From contig CAKSGG010000130.1 in the NCBI GenBank assembly GCA_934454215.1, positions 1 through 9,109 on the forward strand: a DNA stretch of 9,109 bases. The letters run 5' to 3'. Below are positions 1 to 6,618 of the stretch, piece by piece; within the stretch, counting starts at the first letter, position 1, and each line of letters starts with the position of its first letter. This stretch comes from an uncultured Clostridia bacterium (GTDB lineage: Bacteria; Bacillota; Clostridia; UBA1381). The notes under the pieces were generated by a model. It ran no database searches, was not told where the DNA came from, and worked only from the letters and a program-made list of their open reading frames with translations. The position numbers and the translations under genes were made by a program.

Positions 1-161
1 CCGTTGCCGTAGCCGTAGCCGTTGCCGTCGCCGTTGCCGTAGCCGTCGCCGTAGCCGTCGCCGTTGCCGTAGCCGTCGCCGTAGCCGTCGCCGTCGCCGT
101 AGCCGTCGCCGTTGCCGTCGCCGTCGCCGTTGCCGTAGCCGTAGCCGTAGCCGTTGCCGTC
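1..161. repeat. Tandem CCGTNG hexamer array (26 full units plus a partial)
   Basis: Perfect 6-bp periodicity runs from the window edge to about 161. Each unit is CCGTTG, CCGTAG or CCGTCG. My count for 1-156 is 7 T-type, 10 A-type and 9 C-type units, with no CCGTGG. The array is very GC-rich inside AT-rich DNA. On the minus strand it encodes (Gly-X)n with X = Asn, Tyr or Asp. Its left end is outside the window. Confidence 0.97.
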
Positions 162-194
162 ACTTAAAAATTGTTTAATCTTTAAAACGTCCAT
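1..194 (-). CDS. Gly-[Asn/Tyr/Asp] dipeptide-repeat protein, C-terminus off the left edge
   Basis: This partial gene is read leftward from ATG at 194. The start is supported by a ribosome site (GAGGGTG, complement of about 202-208) and by a 13-bp overlap with the end of the preceding gene, as in the rest of the operon. The protein begins MDVLKIKQFLSD and then becomes a pure dipeptide repeat: glycine alternating with Tyr, Asp or Asn for at least 26 units, with no other residue, to the window edge. Gly is always GGC and the alternate codon is always TAC, GAC or AAC, so all variation falls on one nucleotide. The length beyond the window is unknown. I do not recognise a function. Low-complexity Gly/Tyr/Asn/Asp proteins may be disordered, self-associating or metal-binding, but that is speculation. 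That it is a translated gene is fairly secure; the role is unknown. Confidence 0.72.
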   Translation of the reverse strand, partial: MDVLKIKQFLSDGNGYGYGYGNGDGDGNGDGYGDGDGYGDGYGNGDGYGDGYGNGDGNGYGYGN

Positions 195-478
195 TCTGCA
201 ACACCCTCTATATTTTTAATAGCCTTATCGGAGCACGGTACAAGCTCGCATATATCAGTCAAAACAATACTGTCAACCTTGTTTGAAAATTTGCAATCAT
301 TTGCCTTTTTCGCACCGTTTTCAGCTAAATCAAGCAATGTATTTGCTCCATTCCAACGCCATAGGTTGCGAACATTTTTCATCTCAACCTCTTGTTTATC
401 CTGTGAAACCAATTCACCAAAATAAACTCCGCTCTGAATGCCTCTTACCAATACTTTTTTACCTACATAATTTGTCAT
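182..478 (-). CDS. Small phage protein, DUF6948-like
   Basis: This is a 98-residue protein of unknown function. The N-terminal part (VGKKVLVRG..SGVYFGELVS) followed by EVEMKNVRNLWRWNGANTLLDLA and, near the end, a CELVPCSDKAIKNIEGVAEW segment resembles the DUF6948 family of small phage and prophage proteins as I remember it. No catalytic motif is evident. The start at 478 has a good ribosome site (AAGGAAG on the minus strand) and its ATG overlaps the TGA of the upstream gene by 4 bp, suggesting translational coupling. It sits in the distal part of the early operon. The family name rests on memory of the pattern, not on a search; the reading frame itself is well supported. Confidence 0.8.
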   Translation of the reverse strand: MTNYVGKKVLVRGIQSGVYFGELVSQDKQEVEMKNVRNLWRWNGANTLLDLAENGAKKANDCKFSNKVDSIVLTDICELVPCSDKAIKNIEGVAEWTF

Positions 479-795
479 TTTACATCTTCCTTTCTCATAT
501 TAAAAAATTCATGTGTTTTTAAGTCAATCCTTATTCCCACTTCTGTTTCGATGCTGTCGCACAAGGTCTGTTCGGATACCTTTTTATCGCATATCGCCTG
601 CCATGTCCTCTGCATTTCAAGCATCATCTGTTCAAGCTTTGGATTGCTTGCACGCTCCTTAAATACTTTTTTCGCAGCATAAACAGCTAAAAAATATGTA
701 CTGTCAACTGCAAGCTGTGCCGCCTCATGCATAATCTTCTGCGTATCGCGGTCATTCTTTCGTTTAAGTTTTTGTTTTGCTCTGTATGACAGCAT
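475..795 (-). CDS. Hypothetical phage protein, helical, 106 aa
   Basis: I do not recognise this protein. It has a strongly basic N-terminus (YRAKQKLKRKNDRD), a predicted helical middle rich in Ala, Glu and Lys, and no membrane segment or cysteine cluster. Similar small helical proteins are common late in early operons of Clostridia phages. The start at 795 is fixed by a strong ribosome site (AAAGGAGG, 9 nt before ATG). The first 32 bp overlap the end of the upstream zinc/HTH gene in another frame, and the stop overlaps the next start as ATGA. Tight coupling on both sides argues that it is a real gene. Confidence 0.72.
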   Translation of the reverse strand: MLSYRAKQKLKRKNDRDTQKIMHEAAQLAVDSTYFLAVYAAKKVFKERASNPKLEQMMLEMQRTWQAICDKKVSEQTLCDSIETEVGIRIDLKTHEFFNMRKEDVK

Positions 796-1204
796 GTCCG
801 TTTTCCTCCTTTAGCATCTCATTGTATGCCTGCTCTATTTTATCTGCTACCGACTTTGTTAAAAATCTGCCGTTAGCTGCTTTCCATATCGTGCTTGATG
901 ATACTCCTAAGCGTTTTGCAAGCTCTCTTTGTGTTAAATCGGCATTTACAAGAATAGCACGGCATTTGCTTTTTACTGATACTGTCGCATATCTTTGCCG
1001 CTGTACCGCTTGTCCTTTAACCACTTGCGGATTATCTTTCAAATATTCCGGGCAGGCTATGACTTTGTAGCTATCAGTATACCCTTGCGGGCCGCAGTTA
1101 ATTTTTGTCTTTTTCGCTTTCCAATCTTTGACCGGAACGAAGTATTTCGACCAACTGCAGCCGCATAATGCACGCTTGCAGCTCCAGCATAATGTATCAG
1201 CCAT
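764..1204 (-). CDS. Cys-cluster plus helix-turn-helix protein, putative phage regulator
   Basis: This is a 146-residue protein. Residues 1-20 hold a Cys cluster (LCWSCKRALCGCSW, with Cys 6, 9, 14 and 16) that could bind zinc, followed by a F.PV.DW segment and a VIACPEYL motif near residue 50. Residues 88-112 (ADLTQRELAKRLGVSSSTIWKAA) form a clear helix-turn-helix. Phages of Clostridia carry related proteins with the N-terminal CWxCxxA..GCSW pattern. I chose ATG at 1204 because GGAGGTG lies 5 nt upstream; the frame's earlier ATG at 1219 would place that ribosome site inside the gene. It overlaps the end of rusA by 8 bp. It probably acts on DNA, perhaps as a late regulator; the target is unknown. 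Confidence 0.77.
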   Translation of the reverse strand: MADTLCWSCKRALCGCSWSKYFVPVKDWKAKKTKINCGPQGYTDSYKVIACPEYLKDNPQVVKGQAVQRQRYATVSVKSKCRAILVNADLTQRELAKRLGVSSSTIWKAANGRFLTKSVADKIEQAYNEMLKEENGHAVIQSKTKT

Positions 1205-1637
1205 TTTGCACCTCCGCATTTATGTCAAAGATTTCAACTTCAACTCTCGGCACATGCGAGTAAAATTTATGCACAAACAAATTCACAATTTGACTGTCAT
1301 CTCTGTACGAAATGCCATTAAGTGCATCACAAACAATCTTTGCGATATTATCAGCGTCGGGCTTTTTGGTCGGTCGTATTAATCCGTTGACGGCATCGGT
1401 TTTCTTTCGATTGCTCCATGACTTCGGAATACTATGATATGCATATATCGACACTACTACAGGGTTTGCCCCAAAGTTTTCGGCGGTCTTTTGCTTATAT
1501 GCAAGTGCAATCATTTTCTCATACACTACCGTCCGTTCAGGCGTGTATGACATTATTGCACCTGTGTATTTATTTCTTACTGTTCGTGCACGCGCCTTTC
1601 CCTGCGGTTCGCCCGGGATTGTAAATTCAACTCTCAT
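1197..1637 (-). CDS. rusA: RusA family Holliday junction resolvase
   Basis: RusA enzymes are small homodimeric nucleases that cut Holliday junctions symmetrically, resolving branched phage DNA made in replication and recombination. This 146-residue protein has the family's usual length. The N-terminus (FTIPGEPQGKARAR) carries the basic DNA-contact segment. The acidic active-site block is present: KPDADNIAK at 92-100 (Asp94, Asp96), DALNG at 104-108, and YRDDSQI at 111-117 (Asp113, Asp114), matching the family pattern K-PDxDN-xK...D-LNG..Y.DD.Q. The start at 1637 has GGAGG 6 nt upstream and overlaps the loader gene's end by 11 bp. It belongs to the replication and recombination block. Family call is secure; activity is inferred from intact motifs. 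Confidence 0.93.
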   Translation of the reverse strand: MRVEFTIPGEPQGKARARTVRNKYTGAIMSYTPERTVVYEKMIALAYKQKTAENFGANPVVVSIYAYHSIPKSWSNRKKTDAVNGLIRPTKKPDADNIAKIVCDALNGISYRDDSQIVNLFVHKFYSHVPRVEVEIFDINAEVQNG

Positions 1638-2169
1638 TAGCTTCCTCCGTTATCTTTTTCTGTTGGTTCTGTGTGAGCGCTGCCGGAGCTTGTTTTATAA
1701 AGACAAGGCGCCTATTGCACTGTTGTCGGGCTTTATACCCCCTTTGAAAATTCGAGCCTATAACACTGTCAAGCGTAGATGTATCACTCATTGCCCATGT
1801 CCGAAGCGTTTCCGAACTTCCGACCACCGCTTGTATATCCTCAGGTAATTTGTTAAATTCCGTTTCGGAATTGTAACTGCTGTTGCGTACAGCGCGTTTT
1901 ACCAGTTCCCACGCCTCAAATGCTGTTTTCTCCTCCGGCTTGGTTATGGACGCAATATATTCGTTGATGTCTGCAATCGTCGGCGGAAATTTATTTGTGG
2001 CGATATATGCTTTTACCGCTGCCGCAACCACAGAATAGTCTGTTTCCTTGAACATGCTGTTCCACAATCTAACTGCCGCCTGAAGATTTGAAGTCTCGGA
2101 ATCTGTGTAGTATTTCGGATATGCCGTTTTAATGACCGTCATAATTTTTAATGTTTCAGTCTTATCCAT
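1627..2169 (-). CDS. Putative replicative helicase loader (G39P-like)
   Basis: This 180-residue protein begins MDKTETLKIMTVIKTAYPKY. The N-terminal helical domain with AAVRLWNSMF, VAAAVKAYIATNKFPPTIADI and the C-terminal AWELVKRAV matches the pattern of phage G39P-type helicase loaders/inhibitors (SPP1 gp39-like), which bind the replicative helicase and deliver it to the initiator at the origin. I chose ATG at 2169, one base after the TGA of the initiator gene, giving termination-reinitiation coupling. An AGGAGG lies about 12 nt upstream, slightly far. The frame stays open further upstream to 2262, but that would overlap the initiator's C-terminus by about 90 bp and lacks a better site. Gene order initiator-loader supports the role. 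The C-terminal third is basic and not diagnostic. Confidence 0.77.
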   Translation of the reverse strand: MDKTETLKIMTVIKTAYPKYYTDSETSNLQAAVRLWNSMFKETDYSVVAAAVKAYIATNKFPPTIADINEYIASITKPEEKTAFEAWELVKRAVRNSSYNSETEFNKLPEDIQAVVGSSETLRTWAMSDTSTLDSVIGSNFQRGYKARQQCNRRLVFIKQAPAALTQNQQKKITEEANES

Positions 2170-2170
2170 T

Positions 2171-2881
2171 TCAGAAAATATCCTCCTCATCCTTTGAGTT
2201 TTCATTTTTGAGCATATCAAAGAACGGATTATCGCTTTTAGATGCAGTTTGCTTTTGCCCAAAGAATAACCCCTGCCAGTTATTGGCGATAGAATTGTTT
2301 ATGCTGTCGATAACAGCCGTCTCGCCGTATTCGTCTGCACCATCTTGAATTTTCTTGAACAGTGTTCTAAGTCCGGTAGGTTTGTATTTTTGCCCTCGTT
2401 CTGCTTTGTATGCAAGCCATGTGTTTACGCTTTCGAGCAATTTCCCCTCAAAGGGGATAAAGGGGTTTATACTGTCTTTGTCTTTTGTCTTTGTCTTTTG
2501 TCTTTTTAATGTTAAACTATTATTATCCTGTTTATTACACTTTTGTTTCCTTGATAATTCAACTGTTGTTATGCCGTTAGTTACACTTTTTGTTACACTA
2601 TTTGATAATGTTTTTATTGTATAGGCTGTAGCTTGACCGCGACTTCCTGCCGTAAAATCAATCAGTCCTTTTTGTTTTAGCGAATTTCGCGCCTTTATTA
2701 AACCTTGGATTGATAACCCTGTATATAATTGAAGCGTAGTATTTGATACCGTGAAATCTTTCGTCCAGTGACATTTGTTGTTTATGTACATCAGTGCGTG
2801 CCATAAAGCAATCTGCCCTGTAGATAAAGGATTATCAACCGTCAAATTATAAAACGCTTTAATTTCGGTTATATATTCCAT
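2171..2881 (-). CDS. DnaD-like phage replication initiator / replisome organiser
   Basis: This 236-residue protein has the layout of phage replisome organisers. Residues about 15-90 form a winged helix (GQIALWHALMYINNKCHW...TVSNTTLQLYTGLSIQGLIKARNSLKQKGLIDF). A low-complexity basic linker follows at 95-137 (KRQKTKTKDKD). A C-terminal domain at about 145-208 (TWLAYKAERGQKYKPTGLRTL...IDSINNSIANNWQGLF) resembles the DnaD-like tail found in phage initiators. Such proteins bind the phage origin and recruit helicase through the loader, here encoded just downstream. The start at 2881 has AAGGAGG 6 nt upstream. DNA coding for the linker is AT-rich with short repeats and may contain the origin. The general role is likely; exact subfamily is not settled from reading alone. 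Confidence 0.8.
   Translation of the reverse strand: MEYITEIKAFYNLTVDNPLSTGQIALWHALMYINNKCHWTKDFTVSNTTLQLYTGLSIQGLIKARNSLKQKGLIDFTAGSRGQATAYTIKTLSNSVTKSVTNGITTVELSRKQKCNKQDNNSLTLKRQKTKTKDKDSINPFIPFEGKLLESVNTWLAYKAERGQKYKPTGLRTLFKKIQDGADEYGETAVIDSINNSIANNWQGLFFGQKQTASKSDNPFFDMLKNENSKDEEDIF
2474..2506. repeat. 13-bp tandem repeat GTCTTTGTCTTTT, about 2.5 copies
   Basis: Two exact copies at 2474-2486 and 2487-2499 are followed by a 7-bp partial copy at 2500-2506. They lie within the linker of the initiator gene and encode its Lys/Thr/Asp tract on the minus strand. The unit length is not a multiple of three, so gain or loss of one unit would shift the frame. Confidence 0.9.
2534..2609. other. 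Candidate replication origin: iteron-like repeats in AT-rich initiator linker DNA
   Basis: Within the initiator gene the octamer GTTACACT occurs at 2580-2587 and 2592-2599, with a near copy ATTACACT at 2534-2541. TTGATAAT occurs at 2551-2558 and 2602-2609. The surrounding DNA is AT-rich. In several phages (lambda O is the classic case) the origin iterons sit inside the linker of the initiator gene, which is where these lie. The evidence is position plus short repeats only, so this is a tentative call. Confidence 0.35.
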
Positions 2882-2892
2882 AATCGTCCTCC

Positions 2893-3315
2893 TTACGGCA
2901 TAATATCATCAAACGGCGTACCGGAATAATCATCAGGCAGCTGCGAAAATCCGGTGCTGCAGTCTGTTCCGTTATCATACTTTGCCGATGTGCCTTGTTC
3001 CGTTCTTGAGCCTGTAAAATATACTTCATCTGCAACAATATCTGTCGCGTAATGTTTCTTGCCGGCATCATCGCTCCAGCTTTTGGTCTGAATACTTCCG
3101 ACAACCGCCATCATCGAACCCTTTTGGAAATACTTGCAGATAAATTCCGCCTGCTGACGCCAAGCCGTACAGTTTATGAAATCAGCCGACTGCTGACCCT
3201 CCTTTGCAAAGCGTCTGTTTACAGCAATCGAAAAGCTGCATACTGCGACGCCGTTCGGCGTCTGTCGCATTTCCGGGTCGCGCGTGAGCCGTCCCATTAA
3301 TATAACCTTATTCAT
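2893..3315 (-). CDS. ssb: Single-stranded DNA-binding protein
   Basis: The protein coats single-stranded DNA during phage replication and recombination. Residues 1-102 form a classic SSB OB-fold: MNKVILMGRLTRDPEMR, then VAVCSFSIAVNRRF, DFINCTAWRQQAEFICKYFQKGSMMAVVGSIQTKSW and the closing DIVADEVYF. A short flexible tail follows, 140 residues in total, typical of phage SSBs. The C-terminus is GTPFDDIMP, acidic but differing from the usual DDDIPF partner-binding tip, which may alter which host proteins it recruits. GGAGG lies 7 nt before ATG 3315, which overlaps the stop of the upstream winged-helix gene as ATGA. The initiator gene follows 11 bp after its stop. Identification is very secure. 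Confidence 0.97.
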   Translation of the reverse strand: MNKVILMGRLTRDPEMRQTPNGVAVCSFSIAVNRRFAKEGQQSADFINCTAWRQQAEFICKYFQKGSMMAVVGSIQTKSWSDDAGKKHYATDIVADEVYFTGSRTEQGTSAKYDNGTDCSTGFSQLPDDYSGTPFDDIMP

Positions 3316-3671
3316 ACTATATCCTCCATTGTTATTTGATTTTTCATAGCTTGCTCGTATCCGATTGTACGAAAGTGCGCTTTTACCGGTATCTCTATAC
3401 CGTCCTTGTGCGTGCAGCGCATTTCCATGAGGTTTGCGGCATTAAATTCCGCAATCGCCCGTTTTCTTCTCATACGCGCGTATTTGAGCGTTTCCTCATC
3501 ACTTGCAAGAAAATATCCCTTGCCGTCCTGACGATTGATTATGTTATAGCCGTTTTCTCTCAGCAATTGTATTCTCTTGCGTACGGCTCTGTCCGTTTCG
3601 CCCGTCTTTATAACCAACTCACTGCGTGTCATCGGTTTTTCAAGCAATTTCAAAAGTTCTGAATCCGACAT
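3312..3671 (-). CDS. Winged helix-turn-helix protein, early-operon regulator or accessory
   Basis: This is a 119-residue protein. Residues about 1-55 form a winged helix of the HTH_11/BirA type: SELLKLLEKPMTRSELVIKTGETDRAVRKRIQLLRENGYNIINRQDGKGYFLA. The wing hairpin (NRQDGKGYFL) is clear. A basic helix with RMRRKRAIAEFNAANLMEM follows, and the rest is unassigned. Small proteins of this design occur between the recombination and replication genes of many Bacillota phages. The start at 3671 has a near-perfect AAGGAGGTG site. It is probably DNA-binding; whether it regulates transcription or assists replication cannot be told from sequence. Confidence 0.77.
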   Translation of the reverse strand: MSDSELLKLLEKPMTRSELVIKTGETDRAVRKRIQLLRENGYNIINRQDGKGYFLASDEETLKYARMRRKRAIAEFNAANLMEMRCTHKDGIEIPVKAHFRTIGYEQAMKNQITMEDIV

Positions 3672-3683
3672 GCAAACACCTCC

Positions 3684-4325
3684 TTAAAGCTTTAGTTTCT
3701 TTATTAAATATTCATCAAGTTTTATGCCGTAGATATGATATTTACCGAAAAATCCCTTTTCATCGTTGTGCGCGGCATTGTGATGCTTTCTGCAAAGACA
3801 AACCGCCTGTCTGCCGACATTGTCTATTCTGCCCCGGTTAAAGCCCATACCAACCTTTGAGCCTGTTATATGGTGAACCTCGCCTTTTGCATTGCACACC
3901 GCACACCGTCTGTTTGCAAGGCATGAATACAGGTAATGCGATATATCATCAGCGCGATTTAAAAGCGTGTCGCGCGTTCCGATATTCTGTTCAAAACAGA
4001 AGTCTATCAGAAAAGATATAAAGTCGGTTGCCGTTGTCATTTCACAATCAGACAGGCTGAAATATTCACCGCCGTATTTTTCGATGAAGCGATATTTTAG
4101 CCATTCCTTCACAAAATCCGGAACATCGCCTGTATAATCTGCAATATCTGCGATTGTCGCATATATCTTTTTCCTTTGTTCAGCTGAGATTGTACGACCG
4201 TCATTAAATCTTACAAGGCACTCTGTAATATTCTGCTTTTCAAACACATACTGATTATCAATGGGAACCAAAATAGTCGCATGGTCTTTACTGACGTTTT
4301 GGATATATCCCACATTTTCAATCAT
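3684..4325 (-). CDS. Putative HNH nuclease (HNHc_6-like), phage recombination
   Basis: This 213-residue protein has an N-terminal domain of unknown function (about 1-130, with EQRKKIYATIADIADYTG and FVKEWLKYRF) and a C-terminal treble-clef HNH domain. Visible motifs are CAVC (Cys141, Cys144), EVHHI (His151, His152), LCRKHHNAAH (Cys178, His181, His182, His186) and a final FGKYHIYGIKLDEYL. This arrangement matches the phage 'putative HNHc nuclease' family found next to recombination genes, which is thought to act on branched or recombining DNA. All metal-binding and catalytic positions look intact. It overlaps the MBL gene's end by 8 bp, with a GGGAGTG site before ATG 4325. Family call is strong; exact substrate unknown. 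Confidence 0.88.
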   Translation of the reverse strand: MIENVGYIQNVSKDHATILVPIDNQYVFEKQNITECLVRFNDGRTISAEQRKKIYATIADIADYTGDVPDFVKEWLKYRFIEKYGGEYFSLSDCEMTTATDFISFLIDFCFEQNIGTRDTLLNRADDISHYLYSCLANRRCAVCNAKGEVHHITGSKVGMGFNRGRIDNVGRQAVCLCRKHHNAAHNDEKGFFGKYHIYGIKLDEYLIKKLKL

Positions 4326-4965
4326 TACATTTCACTCCCTCATGCATGTGAAGATATACATATGTGCTGTTATCTTCTGCATTGCTTACGATAAAATCAT
4401 CGCATTTGGCCTTTGACAAATGATTATGAATTACTTCGGTTTCATAGGCATATTGCCCTTGTTCTTGTTTTTCTTTTATTCTGTTCCGAATTTCTTCGTC
4501 CTCATAATTGCACTCAACCATATACAGGTCATAACCTTTAGCCGTTATTCCGTCAAGGGTATTTGTATCGGTGGCATAAAACATCTTCTCACCGTTCTGA
4601 TATACGCGCCAGCCGCAGTTCGGGACATTGTGATACAGCTTAACCGGCGATACGCAGAATGTGCCGTAACTGTATTTTTTCCCGGGTTCCAATACATCAA
4701 TGTTCTTTCGCGAAACATCTTCGGCTTTTAACATGTCTGCAAGCCATTCACAGCATGCAAACCGCAGCATAGGACGTTCATGCGAAAGTCTTTTAATCGT
4801 ACGCCTGTTAAAATGGTCGCCGTGTTCGTGCGTAAGCAATACAAGCTTAATTTCAGCCGCTATATTGGTAAGTGCCTTAAAGGGCACGCCGCAGTCAATC
4901 AGTATTTCTTTATTTATAACTACGGCGTTTCCCTTTGAGCCGGTGGATATGATGTTATAGTTCAT
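4318..4965 (-). CDS. MBL-fold metallo-hydrolase, phage recombination cluster
   Basis: This 215-residue protein has the metallo-beta-lactamase fold. The N-terminus (IISTGSKGNAVVI...ILIDCGVPFKAL) is the usual first beta-sheet. The metal motif THEHGDH is at 45-51 (His46, His48, Asp50, His51). Later ligand candidates are His112 (KLYHNVPNCGW), Asp133 (YATDT) and the HNHLS segment near 180-184. Members next to recT in Bacillota phages are presumed DNA-processing hydrolases and may supply nuclease activity, though this is inferred from context. It overlaps the recT end by 11 bp, and the ribosome site AGGTG before ATG 4965 is moderate. The fold assignment is secure; substrate is not known. Confidence 0.9.
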   Translation of the reverse strand: MNYNIISTGSKGNAVVINKEILIDCGVPFKALTNIAAEIKLVLLTHEHGDHFNRRTIKRLSHERPMLRFACCEWLADMLKAEDVSRKNIDVLEPGKKYSYGTFCVSPVKLYHNVPNCGWRVYQNGEKMFYATDTNTLDGITAKGYDLYMVECNYEDEEIRNRIKEKQEQGQYAYETEVIHNHLSKAKCDDFIVSNAEDNSTYVYLHMHEGVKCND

Positions 4966-5791
4966 CTATATTCACCTGCTGCGAATTGCCCGGTGTTACC
5001 GTTTCAGCATCGCCGGGTTCTTCCTGAGGAATAATAACATTACCGTTGTCATTATCTACATAATCGCATGTACCGTCTGTATTGAGCGCTGCCATATCTT
5101 TTGAGTACACCTCCTGCATTTCTATTGACATGATGCCCCATTTTGAAATAAGCTGGCGCAGCATTGTCTTTAACGCCATTGCATCAAAATCCTTTTCCCA
5201 AAAAGTATATCCCTTGTGCGCGGCATACCCTTTTGAAAACTTTTGGGCGTGTGTTTCCATCTTTGCTCTGCTCCAGTAAATAGCCTTTTTGAAACCGTTT
5301 ACATATTCAAACATAGCATAATAGCCTATAGTGGCTGCTTTTTCACGCTCTTCCTCATCATCAATCAGTTTCACTTCTATTTCTTCATCTAATGGATTAA
5401 AGCTGATTAACTCGCCTTCTTTTACGCAAAGAACATTCAATTTTTTGTACTGTCCGCTGCGGATTGCAAGCTGTATGTAACCTTTATATCCCAGTTGGAA
5501 TTGTGCGACTTTTCGTTTGTTCTTGTTATCATTAAAAGGTACGAGGTAATATTGTCCTAATTGGGGTGACGGTGAAAGGTTGAGCGATTCACCCAAAAAA
5601 CCTGCCGCGATTATGGTATCAGCGTCACATTCCTGCAGCTGCGGATTTGTAACGACCGCTGATGTAATTGATGAAACAAAACGTCTTGCGCGTTCGGGGT
5701 CACCTAATGTTTTATTAATTAATTTTTTGTAATTATCTGAATTGATAGTCATTGTAAACGTTGGTTTCTTTGGTTCAAGCTGATTACTCAT
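4955..5791 (-). CDS. recT: RecT family single-strand annealing recombinase
   Basis: RecT proteins form rings or filaments on single-stranded DNA and anneal complementary strands in phage homologous recombination. This 278-residue protein has the family length and hallmarks: LNLSPSPQLGQYYLVPF at 70-86, FQLGYKGYIQLAIRSG at 98-113, YKKLNVLCVKEGE at 115-127, and FDAMALKTMLRQLISKWG at 202-219. The C-terminal 40 residues are acidic and low-complexity, as is common. AGGAGG lies 9 nt before ATG 5791. It follows the DUF1351 gene with 2 bp between stop and start, and precedes the MBL and HNH nuclease genes. No YqaJ/RecE-type exonuclease partner is in the window. Identification is secure. Confidence 0.97.
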   Translation of the reverse strand: MSNQLEPKKPTFTMTINSDNYKKLINKTLGDPERARRFVSSITSAVVTNPQLQECDADTIIAAGFLGESLNLSPSPQLGQYYLVPFNDNKNKRKVAQFQLGYKGYIQLAIRSGQYKKLNVLCVKEGELISFNPLDEEIEVKLIDDEEEREKAATIGYYAMFEYVNGFKKAIYWSRAKMETHAQKFSKGYAAHKGYTFWEKDFDAMALKTMLRQLISKWGIMSIEMQEVYSKDMAALNTDGTCDYVDNDNGNVIIPQEEPGDAETVTPGNSQQVNIDEL

Positions 5792-5793
5792 TA

Positions 5794-6606
5794 TTAGTTA
5801 CCTCCTGTAAATTCCATATCGTTGTCCGACATATATTTTTTTAATTCTTTTAGTTTCTCAATAGTAGCCCGTACGGTAAAAGTCATTGAATATACCGGTT
5901 CGCATTCTACCATTTTGGGTGCTGTAAGCGGCTCACATTCAATCGACTCCGCAACAACCGAGTTTTCCTCGGCAACTGTCTTTTGAGCAGCTTTTTCCTC
6001 ATCAATCGCCTTGTGCCTGCTTATTACAGCGGTGATTGCTTCCGAAATTCCCTTTCCGCTTTTATATTCGGCGCGCATTTCAGCCGCATATTCTGCCTGA
6101 GCGTCTATAATGTCCATATCCTCGCATATCTTATCAATGTAAGCTTTTGCCTCCTCTTTTAGTCTTTTCAGACTTGCGGATAACGTAATATTTATGCCGC
6201 TTGTTTCAAATCGCACCCAGTCAACATTACAGCTTTTTGCATATTCACAAAAGTATTCCTTAACTTCTTTTTCCTTGTTTTGCTTAAGCTCAGTCTCGAC
6301 GCTCTGTATTTTGGATTTTAATTCTTCGTCAGCATGCTTATACACGTTTTGCACACATTCTTTGTATACACTCTCAAAATTTTCGTACGGTTTCATTATT
6401 TCGCGCTTTACTTCAAGCCGTTTTTCTTCCCACTGTTTCAGTTCCGCATTTAATGCTGCACGCGCCTTTTTCACCTCTCGAACCGTGTCCTCTGTACATA
6501 TAAGGCTTAACGCTGCGGCAACCCTTTCCTCAACAGCTGTTTTAACAAGCTGCAGCTGCTCTTCTATTATCGGCAATTGTTTTATGCATATTAATTCATT
6601 TGCCAT
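5794..6606 (-). CDS. DUF1351 domain protein, recombination-associated
   Basis: This 270-residue protein matches the DUF1351 family: an N-terminal IKQLPIIEEQLQLVK, a long charged coiled coil (about 35-150, e.g. RAALNAELKQWEEKRLEVKREIMKPYENFE), then a middle with WVRFETSGINITLSASLKRLK, and a C-terminal small domain YSMTFTVRATIEKLKELKKYM. The family is nearly always next to recT-type recombinase genes in Bacillota phages, and its biochemical role is unknown; an accessory or structural role in recombination is a guess from context. The ribosome site (AAGGGGG) before ATG 6606 is fair. Its stop is 2 bp from the recT start, so the pair is surely co-translated or co-transcribed. Confidence 0.9.
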   Translation of the reverse strand: MANELICIKQLPIIEEQLQLVKTAVEERVAAALSLICTEDTVREVKKARAALNAELKQWEEKRLEVKREIMKPYENFESVYKECVQNVYKHADEELKSKIQSVETELKQNKEKEVKEYFCEYAKSCNVDWVRFETSGINITLSASLKRLKEEAKAYIDKICEDMDIIDAQAEYAAEMRAEYKSGKGISEAITAVISRHKAIDEEKAAQKTVAEENSVVAESIECEPLTAPKMVECEPVYSMTFTVRATIEKLKELKKYMSDNDMEFTGGN

Positions 6607-6618
6607 AATTTCGCCCCC

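Noticed and set aside
1..161. CRISPR-like array
   Set aside because: Units are contiguous hexamers without spacers; it is a coding tandem repeat.
1..161. Diversity-generating retroelement variable region (AAC-type codons)
   Set aside because: Only the first codon base varies; a DGR would also change the second adenine. No reverse transcriptase or template repeat is in the window.
764..1219. Longer start at ATG 1219 for the Cys/HTH gene
   Set aside because: The ribosome site GGAGGTG lies inside that extension, directly before ATG 1204.
1627..2262. Longer start at 2262 for the helicase loader
   Set aside because: It would overlap the initiator gene by about 90 bp with no better ribosome site; ATG 2169 couples to the initiator stop.
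2859..3104. Minus-strand ORF of 81 codons across the ssb 3' end
   Set aside because: It is out of frame with a clear SSB gene, resembles nothing known to me, and is a shadow frame.
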